Source of the DNA: Agrypnia vestita
Lineage: Eukaryota > Arthropoda > Insecta > Trichoptera > Phryganeidae
Reading direction: 5' to 3'
Length of the DNA: 64,000 nt
Assembly: GCA_016648135.1 (NCBI GenBank)
Contig: JADDOH010011217.1
Span: 34,477 to 98,476, forward strand
Below are positions 10,760-23,390 of this stretch, in pieces. The position numbers were made by a program, and so were the translations under genes. Position 1 is the first letter of the stretch. Each line of letters begins with the position of its first letter. The notes under the pieces were generated by a model. It saw only the letters and a program-made list of their open reading frames with translations. It did not search any database and was not told the origin of the DNA.

Positions 10760-11270
10760 ATAAATGTCTCTCTCGGTTGTTTGTGCGAGGGTTTATCCGG
10801 GTGCGGTGATAAAACCCTAAGCCCTGGGATGACTCGGCCTAACCCCGAGACTCCTGTGAGGTTGCAACTCTAATCGTACTTGATTTGTGTCCCTTTATAA
10901 GAATCGTGTTTTGTATCCCGACATTCGTATCCTGACGAGGAACGTATTTCTTTGTGTAGTGACGTGAATACGTCTTAAAATCGATTCGAGGTGCGGGGTG
11001 CATGCTCAAAAATCTGAGCGTCAAATTTTCAACGATTATATCCCAGAAAGTATACAACGCAGGTAATGTTTATGGTGTCAGATGTTAGATTTCTCTAGAT
11101 TCCCTCGTCGGCCATCAGCCGCGCCTTTCTCCCCTCCACATTCTGTCTGTAGTAAATTATAAGAAGGGGGTACAAATTAGCGCGTTCCGTCAGCTTCAGG
11201 ACGACGTGGTTTGTGAAACGTACGTCTTATCGGGGCGAAGCAAACGTTGAACCGTAGCTTACGAGCCCTT
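10760..11270. other. mixed-composition spacer
   Basis: Less AT-rich than the flanks. A 72-codon minus-strand open frame (10839-11057) has no recognisable motif. I see no repeat partner in the window. Confidence 0.35.
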
Positions 11271-11279
11271 CTGAGCGTG

Positions 11280-11770
11280 AAATAATACAAGATGAAAGAC
11301 ATGAGTTCGCGAGGTTTAAGGGGTTACACCCCGTGAGTCTGAAATTTAGGTAGAAAATGGGTGATTTTTTTTATCGACACTAATTAAGGTACGCTCCTCC
11401 CCTGTGATTCCAAACGCAACATTGCCTTTTTCAAGATGCAAAAACTTGAGTCCCAACGGAAAATATCCGATCTCGTTGTGCTACACAAGATTCTCAGCGG
11501 AGCTATTCATTATCTTTCTCTATCTGACATAAATTTGCATGACCCCGTATAAGAAACCCGGAGTTATTTAGAATAGGCCAGCACACTAATAATGTTGGTT
11601 ACTTTTCTCCCATCACAAGGTTGTGTCGAACATAGAATATGTATTGTGCTGACCCTAACATTGACGTTGATTTCTTGCAGATATCTTATCATCGTTCAAA
11701 AACTCACTCATACACAACATCCATTTTCTAAACGATGACCTGAACCTATAGATCCATTAAATCAATTATT
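11280..11770 (+). mobile_element. degenerate non-LTR retrotransposon RT C-terminus
   Basis: One plus frame around 11432-11550 reads KMQKLESQRKISDLVVLHKI, then LSGAIHYLSLSDINLHDP, the pattern of the C-terminal region of jockey/CR1-group reverse transcriptases, where a leucine-rich 'LexRRxxxDLxxLxKIxxG' block precedes the last domain. After a frameshift the next frame reads RIRNPELFRIGQHTNNVGYF, then SPITRLCR, NMYCADPNIDV, typical of the block where RT tails end with a 'NP..R..R..N....DIF' motif. At least one frameshift and several stops make it a fossil. Clade is not resolved. Confidence 0.55.
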
Positions 11771-11774
11771 TATT

Positions 11775-13500
11775 AAATACTAATCGCCAATAATAATATT
11801 TATAAAACACTACATTCAAACACTAAATATATAATACACATAAATGTACATGTAAAATATACTTAAATGCAAAAATACATGTTGCTAAAGCGTGCCGGAC
11901 ACTTGTAATTGGGATAATGGGCATAGTCTTCATTTATATTGTTTAATTATTATCATGTACCCATTATCCTGTTATGTGTCTCTAATAAATATTAATATAA
12001 ATACACGATAAGGCCACATGGCCGTATTAAGAAATGAAATATAACGTATCCGATTTGGAAAAATAGGTTTTTTTATTGTAAAATTGGTAGTAAAAAAATT
12101 ACCAATGCTTTTCTGTAGGACGATGTTGAATCCGGATAGCAATCAAACAACAGGCGATCGATCAACCTGGTAACTATTTACGTTTATGTGGATGAAACGT
12201 CTTAATTATACAGGAGTCCAGCTCGCGGTGTGTATTATAGATCAGGCGTCGGCTGACCGACCCTTTCCCGTTTCTATCCATATATTGATTAAATACTTTA
12301 ACAGTGCCACATCTGCGTCCGCACCTCGCAAAAGCTGGAAACTTTTTAGAGCTATCACTTCTTTTGGCGGTAGGTAGAGGGGATGCGAGACCACGAAAAT
12401 ACGCGCGCATCCATTAAACTGTCAAAAATGTATTCATTGAAATTAGTGTTCCATAATGAATATAATGTCGACCATCTTTAATCGAGTACCATTCATAAAG
12501 ATGGTCAGTTCAAAAGCTGACGAATGATTGGTTATTGAATAGAATATTAGAATTGTTTATTAAATTACGTTTTAGGCGTGGAATCGAAATGCATAAAAGG
12601 GCCTTCTCGTACAGATTTTATGTTATTGTCGATGTTTTTTTTTAAAAAGTTTATGTTTGTCATGCCAAAAACGATTAAAAGTGGTATCCGTTAAAATCGA
12701 TATAAACGTGACTTTTTTTGAAAATGTACAGGATTTTAAAGGAAGTTTTTGTTTTCCCCGATTACTTTACACATTTGCGGTTACATTTCTGTAAGTTTGA
12801 GTTTTGATTCTTTTCATGAAACTAAATAAAAAAATCGACAATGATCAGTGTAGATTTTTACAACTCAATACTTTGACATCATTAATATATAATAATTTTG
12901 TCTTTATTTTAGTTTTTAAGTATAACTTCTACCGCGCGTGCATGAGTACATGTACGAATTTCGTTTAATTTTATTTTTAACGATTTTTTCGCGACAAGAT
13001 CTTTTGGCCATTTATTTTTAGCCGTTTTATTTTTTCGGATGTAGTCGTGTAAATGGTTGAATTCATTCCAAACCTGTCAAACGTAAAAACGTCAAAATCA
13101 AAGGCGTTACAATGTTATACAATAACAGTTGAGGTGGCTAAGTAGCAAAGATTGCTATTTTCAGAATACGGCCGATTATCTAGTTATTAAATAGGAAGAT
13201 TGACTTTTCTTAGAATGTGACATTTTTGCGCGGCTAATGCCAACGCTGTACCGTCGTTGAGCCATAAAAGGGGTACGAGACCGTAAATTATCAGCTCTTG
13301 CACTCGACTAGGTGCAAGTCTACTTCCTCGGCGCACGCCCACTTCTCTTTTTCTTTCTTCATAAATAAACAACTCGATTCCATGCGCTTGATCTCTATCC
13401 GAGGGACTCGAGACGCCCTGCTTCGTTCTTTCTTCGCAGCTCCGGCTGCATTTCTCGGACTCTTGCGTCGTTCAGAACAGACTTGGTGACGGTATTAAAG
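11775..13500. other. spacer with a small hairpin
   Basis: No gene recognised. ACCATCTTTA and TAAAGATGGT pair at 12471-12505. Near 13262 CATAAAAGG could be a TATA-like element with ATCAGCTC about 28 nt downstream as an initiator, but nothing coding follows that I can support. Small open frames at 12174-12410 and 13187-13489 overlap on opposite strands and show no motif. Confidence 0.35.
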
Positions 13501-13504
13501 AATA

Positions 13505-13745
13505 AGTGATTTTAGAGATTCGCTTTAATACAAGTCGAATAAAATGATAAAAACCTTGCCAAAATTGAAAATAGAGATTTTTATCATTATATTTGCAAAA
13601 AATACGAAAAAAATTAATGCAACTCTATAACTATTGACATAAGTTTATTTGGTCATGGTTGCTTGAACATTTTCGACTCAATGCAGAAATCCACCTGTTA
13701 AGTTTTTGCTACTAGCTATGAGATACCCTGTATCTGTATGTTCTA
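13505..13745 (-). repeat. Rep-M dispersed repeat (copy M2)
   Basis: The minus strand of 13517-13560 carries the family word TTATTCGACTTGTATTAAAG. On the plus strand the block GGTCATGGTTGCTTGAACA followed by TTTTCGACTCAATGCAG (13655-13690) matches the right-hand arm of the copy at 58924-59401, and ACCCTGTAT near 13730 resembles its terminus. The presence of both arms supports an inverted-arm element. Confidence 0.5.
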
Positions 13746-13799
13746 ATAATGCTGCGGGATTATTATTTAATTTACTTGCATACACCCATTAAAAATCAC

Positions 13800-14025
13800 G
13801 CAACATGACATGGTTCGCGTCTTTGCTAAGCTGTAGTATGATATAGTATATTTTTGACGGTTTACGGAGAGACGGTGGTAGCAATGTCGCTAGAGTGCCG
13901 CGCTGGATTTGCGCGTCCGAGGTTCGCGCCCTACTTCCAGCCGTGTAATTTCGTTTTTATGCCGTGAATTTGAACGAAATTACGGACGTTACAGGAAGTT
14001 ACGGACAGACATTACGACGAAGCTA
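13800..14025 (+). repeat. SINE-G, tRNA-derived SINE (copy S1)
   Basis: Order of blocks: GGTTCGCGTCTTTGCTAAG (13811-13829); A-box-like GGTGGTAGCAATG (13874-13886); B-box-like GGTTCGCGCCC (13921-13931); CCAGCCG; TAATTTCGTTTTTA; AACGAAATTACGGACGTTA; then ACGGACAGACA. The same order is found at 48140-48380 (plus), 41640-42035 and 51000-51230 (minus), with deleted copies at 30715-30900 and 30961-31115. It runs straight into a Rep-A fragment at 14031. Confidence 0.7.
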
Positions 14026-14030
14026 TTTAT

Positions 14031-14110
14031 ATGAAAATTTGTATGGAAGTCTTTTATTCGAATCCCAGGGCAAACAGCCTGTATATGGCTTTAGTGATGA
14101 CATTTGTCAA
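14031..14110 (+). repeat. Rep-A dispersed repeat fragment (copy A1)
   Basis: GACGAAGCTATTTATATG, then ATGGAAGTCTTTTAT, then CCTGTATATGGCTTTAGTGATGAC match the first 80 nt of the copies at 26220 and 31986. It directly abuts the tail of SINE copy S1. Confidence 0.6.
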
Positions 14111-14289
14111 TACATTTAGCGATGTTTGTGACAATTAGGCTCATCACATCCACACTTAGTTTTATAGCGTATTGAAATATGTTTAGTTCACAATATCACA
14201 ATGTACGGAGGGAACCCGCCTCTAACATCCGGGCTATCTTCAATATTTATTCTTCTGTTTTTCTTTTAGTAGATCTTTTGATTTGTACT

Positions 14290-14705
14290 ACAGAAAACTA
14301 CGCCTCCTGGGATGAAGAGATCCATCCTCCATCCATATCCCTCCATCTTTTCAGTGGTCTTCCCGGTAGGCGTCGTCCAGAGGGTATTTCATTCGCTGCC
14401 GTATACACGAATCTGTCACTGTCCATTCTGGCTACGTGATCCCGCCAGAATCTCCTTCTCGATCTACTCCATCATGCTATGTCCTCTATTTTGCAAGTTT
14501 CCTTATGTCTTCATTTCGGATACGGTCACATAGAGTGTTTCCAGTAACGGATCTCAGCACCGTCATTTTAGTTGTTTTGAGGAGTCCTTTGGTGCGAATA
14601 CTCTCAGCCCGCGTCTCTACAGCGTATGTCATAATAGGTCGTAATATTTTGATCTTACCTTCAATATGCATATTTTTGTTTTCCAGACCAAAGTCTTGTG
14701 ACGCC
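14290..14705 (-). mobile_element. RTE-like non-LTR retrotransposon 3' fragment
   Basis: The minus frame (part of a 117-codon open frame) reads KIKILRPIMTYAVETRAES, then KTTKMTVLRSVTG, then CDRIRNEDIR. This is the conserved block of insect endonuclease-reverse transcriptases downstream of the RT palm ('RP(V/I)xTYxxET...KxLRxxxGxxxxDRxRNExIR'). Going left on the plus strand, the complements of RRRRFWRDHVARMDSD-like and KDGGIWMEDGSL-like residues follow in broken frames to about 14297. Only the tail is present, with stops; dead. Confidence 0.7.
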
Positions 14706-14712
14706 CTGATTA

Positions 14713-15206
14713 GGGAATGCAATGCCCTTTCGGGATTCCTCGAGATTAGAATTTTCAATCCCGCGGGATCCCTACGGATCGGGATCCCGAATACCATTGT
14801 TTTTTTTTGTTTATAGAGCTGAATAGCAATTAACGACAACGCCTTGCATTTTTATATCGGCAATTTTAATAAAATGTTCATTATTAATCATCGCATTAAA
14901 GTTTTTGTAGGCGTTTTTCCAAGCATCAATCAGTCAATGCAGTAGATTTAGTAGTAGTTTTGATTACTATATTAGGTTGATAAAATACAGCAATTATTAT
15001 TCAAAGCTATTTTCATTATTTGAATGTGACATGAACATAAGTTTTAAGTACTTACTAAAAGCTCTATGGACATACGTAATTAAACATACAAAACATAAAA
15101 AAAGATGATAAATCCCGATAATCTCATCCGATTTTCGGTTCGGGATTGATCTCGTAAAATGATTCGAGATCTCGCGGGGGATCGGGATTGCATTCCTCAA
15201 CCCTGA
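14713..15206. mobile_element. possible non-autonomous hAT-type element
   Basis: TTAGGGAATGCAATGCCC near 14711 and, on the opposite strand at the right end, CAGGGTTGAGGAATGCAATC (15206 leftward) are inverted matches. Both are followed inward by GGGATC/CTCGAG-rich sequence. CAGGG is a usual hAT terminus. I could not find an 8-bp target duplication, and the left terminus is disturbed by the adjoining RTE fragment. Confidence 0.35.
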
Positions 15207-15209
15207 TAC

Positions 15210-18160
15210 GGTAGATGCTCTGTTAACTTGCTCTCGGATTTCGGTATACAGATCGCTACAGATTTCTACAATTCTTCAACTATTCTTCAGTATTTGATGT
15301 GTGAAAAGTAGATATGTCGCGGTGCAGGCAATAAGGTGTACATGTGTAGTAATTAAGCTGCGCATAGGTTCGTACTTATTTTTTTTAGGTTAATTACAAG
15401 ATTTCTATGTATATTTAAATACTTAACTGCAAGGTAGTGCGCTCTTATCACCGCCGACTGGGCGAAAACCATGTAGAGAATGTGACGCTTTGCTCGCTGG
15501 TCACTTAAAATGCATTATGCGGAAGGCTTCATTCACCATGATATTAATCAAAATAATTTTGAGAAAAAACGCCGTATGGCTTGTTTGGGTTGTTGAGCAC
15601 CGGCACTAATTAGGATGTCGAATGTGTTAACTCAATGACCACAACATTTCCGGAGTTGTAACGGAATAAACCAAGAATATTCAAAATATATTAAAATTAA
15701 ATAAATTTAAACGTATACATACATTTTTTTACCATTGAAAATGTGCTATTAAAGAATTAACACCAAATTTATTCCATCAAAAGAGCAATTCTGTAATTTC
15801 TTCGTTGAACGAGTCGGGTTATTCAATTCGACAAAAAAATTGTTGACACTTGCCAAAGTGCCTCTGTGCGATCACGCCGCTTCACGTGATGCGTGTAATT
15901 TTGTATAATAATAAATTGATGATAACAGCGCATCTCCGTCATGTTACGCAATTTGTAGAACAATATCAATTAATTTAAAAGAAAACATTTGTTTGAAATA
16001 GGACTTCTTAGGATTTCTGTTTGAAATGATAATAATTAAGAATTTTCTCAATTCAATTCGCATCTCATTGCAATCACTAGCGGTGACAAGTGACATTTTA
16101 CTGTCACCTGTTTTCCTCTTTGAGACAGGAGCGTGCAGTGAGATCAAAAAGCATGACTGTTTTCTTAGCATATATTTTGAAAAAAAAAACGAAATAACAG
16201 ATATATCTCGTAATATTCCAATCACAATAATTAACACATTATTCAAATTTTAATATATTTCATATTATTTTGCCAGATAAATTTTTATTTTCTATTTTCT
16301 TCCAAATATATGTTTAAATCAAAGTCTTGCTTCTTGTTCTCGCTGCGCGCCCCTACTGTGAGATTAGGTGCCTTTTTTTGTTTTTAAAAATTCTGAACAT
16401 GGATTAAACATCACCTTTTTCTTCTTTCGCCAAATCCAACAAATTGCCTGAACATCACGTTTTATTGAACCTACGACACGCTTGTTAAAAGTGACACGCC
16501 GCGACGTTTTGTGTGATATTGGATGATACGTCAGCCTTCACCATTACTCGACTTACGTTACTTGGTTAAAGAAACGCGATTATAACAGATGCATCATTAT
16601 TCACGAACTCTGGCAAACAAACGGCCACAAGTTTTACACAAGTATACACACGTACCCCGCCGCGCCCACTCCGGAGCTCAAGATAGCCAGTAAAGTTGGA
16701 TTAAGCATTTTCCGAATTTTCGACACAACCGAGCTTAAAAATCTGCAATCATCGTCTTAGGGCGTGTAAGAAGCTAGCTTTATATATTGCCTTTAGTTGT
16801 TACCGCAAAATGTATTAGTTTATTTTCATAAGAATTTATTTTTTAATTTGCGTTAATTATTCCTGTCAACACTCTCTGCGCTTGTAAATAACCTTCGATT
16901 ATCGCAGAGCGAACGCCGCATCGAGATGCTTTATTAGTAAATCAATTAGTGTTATTTTGTAGTGGAGCTGAACCTCACGTGGCCGGTTGCCTTCTAGCAA
17001 TCCTCTCACCTTGGCGCACCTGTGTCCGCCGCTGTACGGTCGCCGGTACCGCGCGCTGCATACCTGGGCCGGCCACACTCACCGCCATCAATCAACTCGG
17101 CGTGTCCGGCTATCATAGAGGACAGAAGACAAGACTTTAATATTGTATTTTTATTAAATAAATCTTATAATAGTTGCTTCTTGTGACTCTTTTCTTCTGA
17201 ATTTTCCGCAAGCGTTGCTCGCCTGTCATCTGCCTTTTTACGTTTCAATCGCGTGTTATTAATTCGTATTAGTCGAGCTTTTTTCAAGGAGGTAAAACTA
17301 TATACTTACTTTCAATTATTTACACGCTGTAGTTTTTTTGTGTTTATCTTTGAATCTACTCGTAAATTTGTATTTGACAACTCCACCTGGTGAACCATTA
17401 AACAGAACTGACCAGTGAGATGAATGAGAATTAGCCGTGTACACGAATATTCACGTATTGTAGAAAATACACGTTTTTCTAGCTACAAATCTTGGCATTT
17501 GAAAGAGCGAAAACATATTTTAACGAAGGGCATTATTAGCACATGAAACAAAAAAAAATTTAAAAAAAACTTGCCTACTTAATTGTGGTTCGAAATATTC
17601 CGATAATATATTGATTTCATATACATTGTTTCCTCGGTATACCAGATCCTTGGATTTGTACCAAACAGGACGTATGCCAAATGATTTTTTTCCATAAGAA
17701 GGAAAGAGAATATAATCGATCGGTTCCCATGAAAAAGAATCCTATTATTATTGGCATATTATATTGATGGGGTTGTATGAAATAGTTTAAACTCTGCTTA
17801 GTACTAAAGTTCAAAGCAATTAGGGGTAATGAATGAAAATTTAACAAACTTTAATTTTCTCTTTTCCCTACTTGAACCTGGTTGAGGATCACCAAGTTTA
17901 AAGCTTACCCAAAAAAAAATTCTAAAGAATTTTACTTTTACTCAGGATATTTCGGAAATGTGACATTGTTCGATCATTCCAGACAATACTATTTGCTAGT
18001 TTGAGCTTTTTTGAAGTCGTATACTAAACATAAATAAACTAAATGTCGTTTACTAAACAAGAAAAATACGTCCAATCAGGACGCATATCAAATTGGACTT
18101 ACTTCAAAGCGGGCGTATACCGAGGTACCACTGTATTACGATTATTATATCACCACATGT
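15210..18160. other. spacer, no gene recognised
   Basis: AT-rich with one GC-rich patch at about 16965-17120 (CpG-containing, with a 63-codon open frame lacking any motif). Short open frames at 15944-16253 overlap on both strands and are AT-rich; no domain, splice pair or repeat partner was recognised. Confidence 0.4.
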
Positions 18161-18164
18161 GATA

Positions 18165-18490
18165 TCACTCAAATCACGCCGTTTTTCTGCAGAAGCAGGC
18201 AACGGAGACAGAATACTACACCCCTCCGTCCAGATACACGACTCTTGTCTCATCCACGTCATACATCTTTTCATGCACACTCTTCTGTTGTTGAATTTTT
18301 GAACTCCAATGTTTGGTTTATCTGAGGTCTTTCGCGGGTGCCCTCTCTTCCTGCGTAGATGCCTTCATTATTCCATCATTTTTGGTTTATCTGACAATGC
18401 CAGGTCTTTCGCGGATGCCCTCTCTTCCTGCGTAGATGCCTTCATTATTCCATCATTTTTCAATTACTTTGCAATTTAACACTGCCCACC
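18165..18490 (-). mobile_element. TTAG-tail non-LTR element 3' fragment with internal duplication
   Basis: The plus-strand start AATCACGCCGTTTTTCTGC, then TCATCCACGTCATACATCT, CTTCTGTTGTTG and GGTCTTTCGCGG correspond to the complement of the 3' coding end of the element at 40432-41567. A unit of about 75 nt (GGTTTATCTG, AGGTCTTTCGCGG, GCCCTCTCTTCCTGCGTAG, ATGCCTTCATTATTCCATCA) is present twice in tandem, near 18314-18382 and 18383-18460. The other copies have it once, so the duplication is private to this copy. Confidence 0.7.
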
Positions 18491-18499
18491 TCACTATAT

Positions 18500-19315
18500 C
18501 AAGGCCGTACCAATGTTGTTCTTGTGTATATACGAGATGCGAGTATACTGTGGTCCATCCTTGAGTAATTATACTTACTTTTTAACTTCACACTTCGCTG
18601 TTGCCTCAATTTTATCCAAGAAAATTACATCGTTATTTATTTCATCAAAATATTGCAAAACCAAAAAATATAATACCGTACTGGAGTTGGCTGACATAAG
18701 CGCAAATGTCAGTTTTGGCCTTATAAATATTTTGTCCAGAGAACCACTTTCCATCACACTGTCAAGAATAACTATATGATCTCTCTTGATGCTCTTATTA
18801 TACACACAAAGTACATGATAAAATACAAAATACAAACAAGAAATACCTTCTGATGTCAAATCTTTTTGGTAGAGGAATTACTCTCAGTAATTAATTTTAT
18901 GAAAAACATGATATAAAAAAAGTAACCCACAAGTTTTTACAATACTCCCTTTCTCATTTTCGGCTTTCGTGTCTACCATATGCATCAGAATCTCCATACA
19001 ACTTCTTAAGTAGTATGAAAAAACCATTAAAAATTTGAAAAATCAAAAATTATACTTTAATTATTTTATTTTTTTTAACAAAAATTTGATAGATCTTCTT
19101 GATTGTCGCCACGAGTCTACTTGCAAAGTTTCAGCTCGATTGGATCACGGAAAAAGGGTTAAAAATCGATCCAAAGTTTTTTCATCAGACAAGCAGATGC
19201 CACGAGTTAAAAGAAAGTAAGTAAAAAATTCTTCTCTTTGTTACAGTATGTACCAAAATAATATTTTCAAAATTACTTCGTTGAATAAAGCCTGTGTTAA
19301 GTAAGGCGGATTATG
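18500..19315. other. spacer, no gene recognised
   Basis: AT-rich. Overlapping opposite-strand frames at 18513-18859 have no recognisable motif. Confidence 0.4.
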
Positions 19316-19317
19316 TA

Positions 19318-19495
19318 CAATTATATATAGATATATATATATATATATATATATTAGAGATATGAATATATAGATCGACTATATATAGATTATATATATA
19401 ATAGATAGATATATAGTATATATATATAATAGTTATATATAGATATATATATATATTATATATATATATAGATATATATATTAGTATATATAGGG
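19318..19495. repeat. compound AT microsatellite
   Basis: Dominated by TA dinucleotides with interspersed TAGATA units. The 87-codon open frame across it is a by-product of low complexity (Tyr/Ile-rich). Likely polymorphic in length. Confidence 0.9.
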
Positions 19496-19499
19496 GACG

Positions 19500-21685
19500 G
19501 AAGTTCAAATACGACAGGTTTCCTAATCTAGTAATGATTTTTTTATCGTTTTGTGCATTTACGCAAATATACATTTACGACGTGTATGTCAGTAGGACAT
19601 GCTCGATTCCTTTCCAATAATGAGGGTAATAATATCAAATGTATAAGTTAAGTGTTTAAGCTATCCACCTCACTATCCTTGTATTCTTTTTATAATGGGT
19701 TTGCTCGTTATTTCTCATTTAAATATATAAAATTCAATATATCCCCTCTAATTCTATTTTATTACACAGGTTGCGATCAGGATACAGTCGTCTATTTCCG
19801 TCGTATTTTTTTTGTGACCGAGTATAGTGCAGGCATAAGATGTAAAGTGCACTGAGATTGGTCGTGCATTCCGGTCAACGCTGATTCCACGGGTTCACTT
19901 ACGGTTCGCTCGTTATTTACACTCTTTCTTCGAATCGATTGGCAGTTTCTTCGACTCGTAGGGTTGGGATACATATCTCGTCTAAGATCGATTTATTTTT
20001 TCATTCGACACAAGCCGTTTGCGACCGATCGATTTAACGAAATCTATACGTGAACTATAGAATTTCGAATTTTGTTTTAAATATTATTCCTATATTACTT
20101 GTTCAATATATTACTAGAGAGCTAATTTATCATATAAATATCATCATAATTTTTTTTTTTTATTGTGATTTTCCCACACGAATCATGGTCGCAGTGGATA
20201 TAGTAGATCCTCAATATTCATCATTAATACATTCACGAGGAATAGGAACCAAAAAGGAAGAATATCAAACAAACTTTTCGCATAGGAATTGGCTAAAAAT
20301 ATTTTAATTCGTCCCCAATCTTGAATTTTACCTATCTATTCTTTAACAAAAAAATGCTTTCACTCGCAAATTGATCTCGGAAATTATCACAAACACATTT
20401 AAATTACGTATTAACCACTACTTAATAATGCCTTATCATTATGACAGATTTATTCGTCATGATGCCGTCAATATACTATAGGCCTACATAGTTTGTCCTG
20501 TCTTGTCTTTATTAGTTTTTTTGTAAAATTTAGTGGTTTACCTCATCAGCCTGCCCTTAGTTGAGGCGGTAGCTAATAAAATTCCACCTGTCCTTGTTGT
20601 TGTACTTCATTGCCACAGCAATATTGCATACTATTACATTTCTCTACGTGTACATTGCACAATGTTATTAGCATGTAACGACATAGGCATAATCTTTAAT
20701 GCATTATTCTTCTGACATTGTATAAATATACATTTAAACATGTGTCTGTCTGTTTAAAATACGTATTAAAATTCTATCTGTCTTCCATGTTTATTGCGTA
20801 TGAATATTTTTCATTGTATCTTCCTCAATACATAATTTTTTAATCCAACGTAAATATTTTGTTACTGAAAATACAGAGGACAAATTGAAGGTGGTCAGAG
20901 CAAGTCCACAATCTTACTCACAGGTATATAGGTACTTACCTAAATCATGAGTCGAAAATATTGTAAAATGAATGTGATCTAGCTTATCTTCTATAAAACA
21001 TTGGACGATCATCATAGAAATTTATATCGAATATTATGATTTCATTCGTTTTATTTATTCACTTTTCGTTTGCTGTAATTTCTTCTAACCAACTACACAA
21101 TTTGGAACGAACAATTGGAAGTAGATTTCTGGTATACAATGTTGCAGCGTCAAAACTAGCTTAGTTGATACAACTAGTATAGTTGATTCCACAGCCTACC
21201 CGTCTGCACTTGGAATGAGGAGCTGAAAAATTCAGTGTTATGAATGGGGATGGATTGTGAAGTACTGTCAGCTGAACGGAATGTAGATAGAAAGTTAAAT
21301 TAAGATTTCAAGTACTGACGTGAGTGAGTGAGGATTGAAAAGGACATTATAAAGTGGGGTGGCTTAAAGTGGAAGGGATTAAAAAATGGATGCTATGGCG
21401 TTGTCTGATTGTTGGCCAATGGAGAAGACTGCGGAAAGATGAAATTAATGTGATCGATTTTATTGAGATTGAAGATGAAACGGATAAATTCGTTTTGAAG
21501 GCATTCGAAGTTTGTTGAGATGCTCTACGTTTAAATCCAGATAATACAGCACATCAGTCAGGGGAAGAGGTAGGGATTGCGTAATTGTTATTTTTACGGT
21601 GAATCGGGAGAGAGAGTCTGCTTAGGGAGTGAATAGTGTAAAATAAGTTTTTTTTGCTGACACATGAAGCATCAGTTAGGACACC
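19500..21685. other. spacer, no gene recognised
   Basis: AT-rich with small open frames lacking motifs. On the minus strand at about 20947-20930 an acceptor-like TTTAG is followed directly by GTAAGTACC, a perfect donor; its pyrimidine tract is weak. No other feature was recognised. Confidence 0.4.
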
Positions 21686-21689
21686 TAGT

Positions 21690-21745
21690 TTTAATATAAG
21701 TCAAATAAAATAATTATTAAAACCTTGCGTAATATTTCTGGTTCA
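21690..21745 (-). repeat. Rep-M short fragment (copy M3)
   Basis: The complement of TAATATAAGTCAAATAAAAT followed by AATTATTAAAACCTTGCG is the family word seen at 13517, 28690, 45780 and 59165. Only about 55 nt can be matched. Confidence 0.45.
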
Positions 21746-21849
21746 AATTTCTGCAGGTTCATAATAATTAATTAATACGTGTTATTTTTGTAAATAGCTT
21801 TGCGTGGCGTGATAAGTACGTGCATTTTTAAATGTATTTGATCGACTCT

Positions 21850-22045
21850 GGAGGAGTATCGATATGTTCGCATCTATGATCGATCCTCGTCGGGCAGGTT
21901 CACCCTCCGGGTGCGGCAGGTACCTGCCGGGCGCGCTCGGCCCGAGATGACTGTTGCAAGGAGAGTTTATTGCAGATCGGCGCGCCGTGTGCCGGGGAGG
22001 CGGGTCGGCGGTTATCTCGCCGTAAATTGCCCCGCACATATATTT
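21850..22045. promoter_or_regulatory. GC-rich island
   Basis: An abrupt 200-bp GC-rich block with GGTACCTGCCGGGCGCGC, GGCGCGCCGTGTGCCGG and GGCGGGTCGGCGG inside AT-rich DNA. It has a minus-strand 88-codon open frame without recognisable domains. A conserved regulatory element or unrecognised exon is possible. Confidence 0.3.
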
Positions 22046-22049
22046 CACG

Positions 22050-23390
22050 CCAGTTTCACACCGCCAGGTCTATATCAACACAGCTGAGTGCCAATCTCTG
22101 GACGTAATGCGTTTTTCAAATGCAGTCTCCCGATTGATCTAAAAACGTGCTTTTATTTCAGAAATACTTTGGGATTATTTAAATAATTTTACAATATTTA
22201 AGTGAATATTGTGCCAAACCTCTTGTTTATCACGGGACTCGCAAGTCCATAATCGCCTTCGCAATAAATAATTTACCATGCTGCCAATTAAATCAAATTA
22301 CTAATTTAATCCCTTAGGCGCTTGCCGTTATCACGATTTTTGTGTTTTATTTCATTTTAACATTACAAAGCTTTAAAAAACACATCCCATATATGTATAA
22401 TATACAAATTTAAATGTAAGTGGGTAGGCGATAGGGATTATTTTGTTGTTAGACTTTCTGAATAATACCCATACACAAGTTTTTAATTTTAATGTAACTT
22501 AATATTGTAATACATGTAATAATATATTTATCATGATTTTGTTTTTCTTTTAAATAAAAAATAAATAATTTTAAAATGTGTAGGTTAGTAGAATAAATTA
22601 ATGTCTGTTATAGTTTCAAATACATGTATTGATCCTCCCCTTTCCCCCGGGTTCCCGAAGAGTCGGGAAATTGCTACTCCTATACTCCTTTTGTTGTCTT
22701 GAACTGTCATCTCTGATATTTTCGTGTGGTGATCAATAACCGAACAATTCTCGAACATTCCCTGTATAATAATATATATATTACGAATCTTTTGCAAATA
22801 AGTTCTGTTTCATCCCACGCGATACGCTCGCGTGCCAGAATCTCTTCGATCTTTGTCATCCCAGCCGAGCGAGACACTCTTCCGAGGCCTCTCTCGAGGC
22901 CCTTCCCCCATTATCTCCGTGTCACTGCCAGCACAGCACCTCGAAAGAAATACAAATGTTTTCCTTAATCTATTCAAAATGATATCGAGGCGTGGTTTTG
23001 ACGTTCCAATCCGGACGTACAATTACCATCCAAAACGCGCATTCCACAGATCCGATCTGCTCCGGCGGTGTTATAAATCATTCTATGACATTGCGTCCTC
23101 GTCGTGTACTTTTGATTCAATAATTATGATAAAATATGATTCTATCGCATGTAGATAGGTAGGTACACACATTATTTTGACTCTTGAAAATATCAACAAT
23201 GAATAACATCTTAATATGTTCTTCATCACGTACACGATGGGTTTTAACTGCTTTCGTAGAAATATTTTTTGAATCTTATTTTAAGCCAGTTGCGTTATCC
23301 TGTTTTTTTTTATTTATAACTTACGTGTGTAACTTATTTATTAACATTTTATCTATAGGAAAAACGTTTTATGTCATTATATCCAGAACG
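22050..23390. other. spacer preceding the L2 element
   Basis: AT-rich with a mixed-composition part at 22810-23060. Open frames there overlap on both strands without motifs. No terminal repeat or other mobile-element end was recognised immediately before the L2 insertion. Confidence 0.4.

Noticed and set aside
14179..14816. Three plus-strand open frames of 73-126 codons
   Set aside because: They are the antisense of the RTE-like tail, whose minus-strand translation has the recognised motifs.
19311..19574. 87-codon minus-strand Tyr/Ile-rich frame
   Set aside because: Low-complexity translation of an AT microsatellite.
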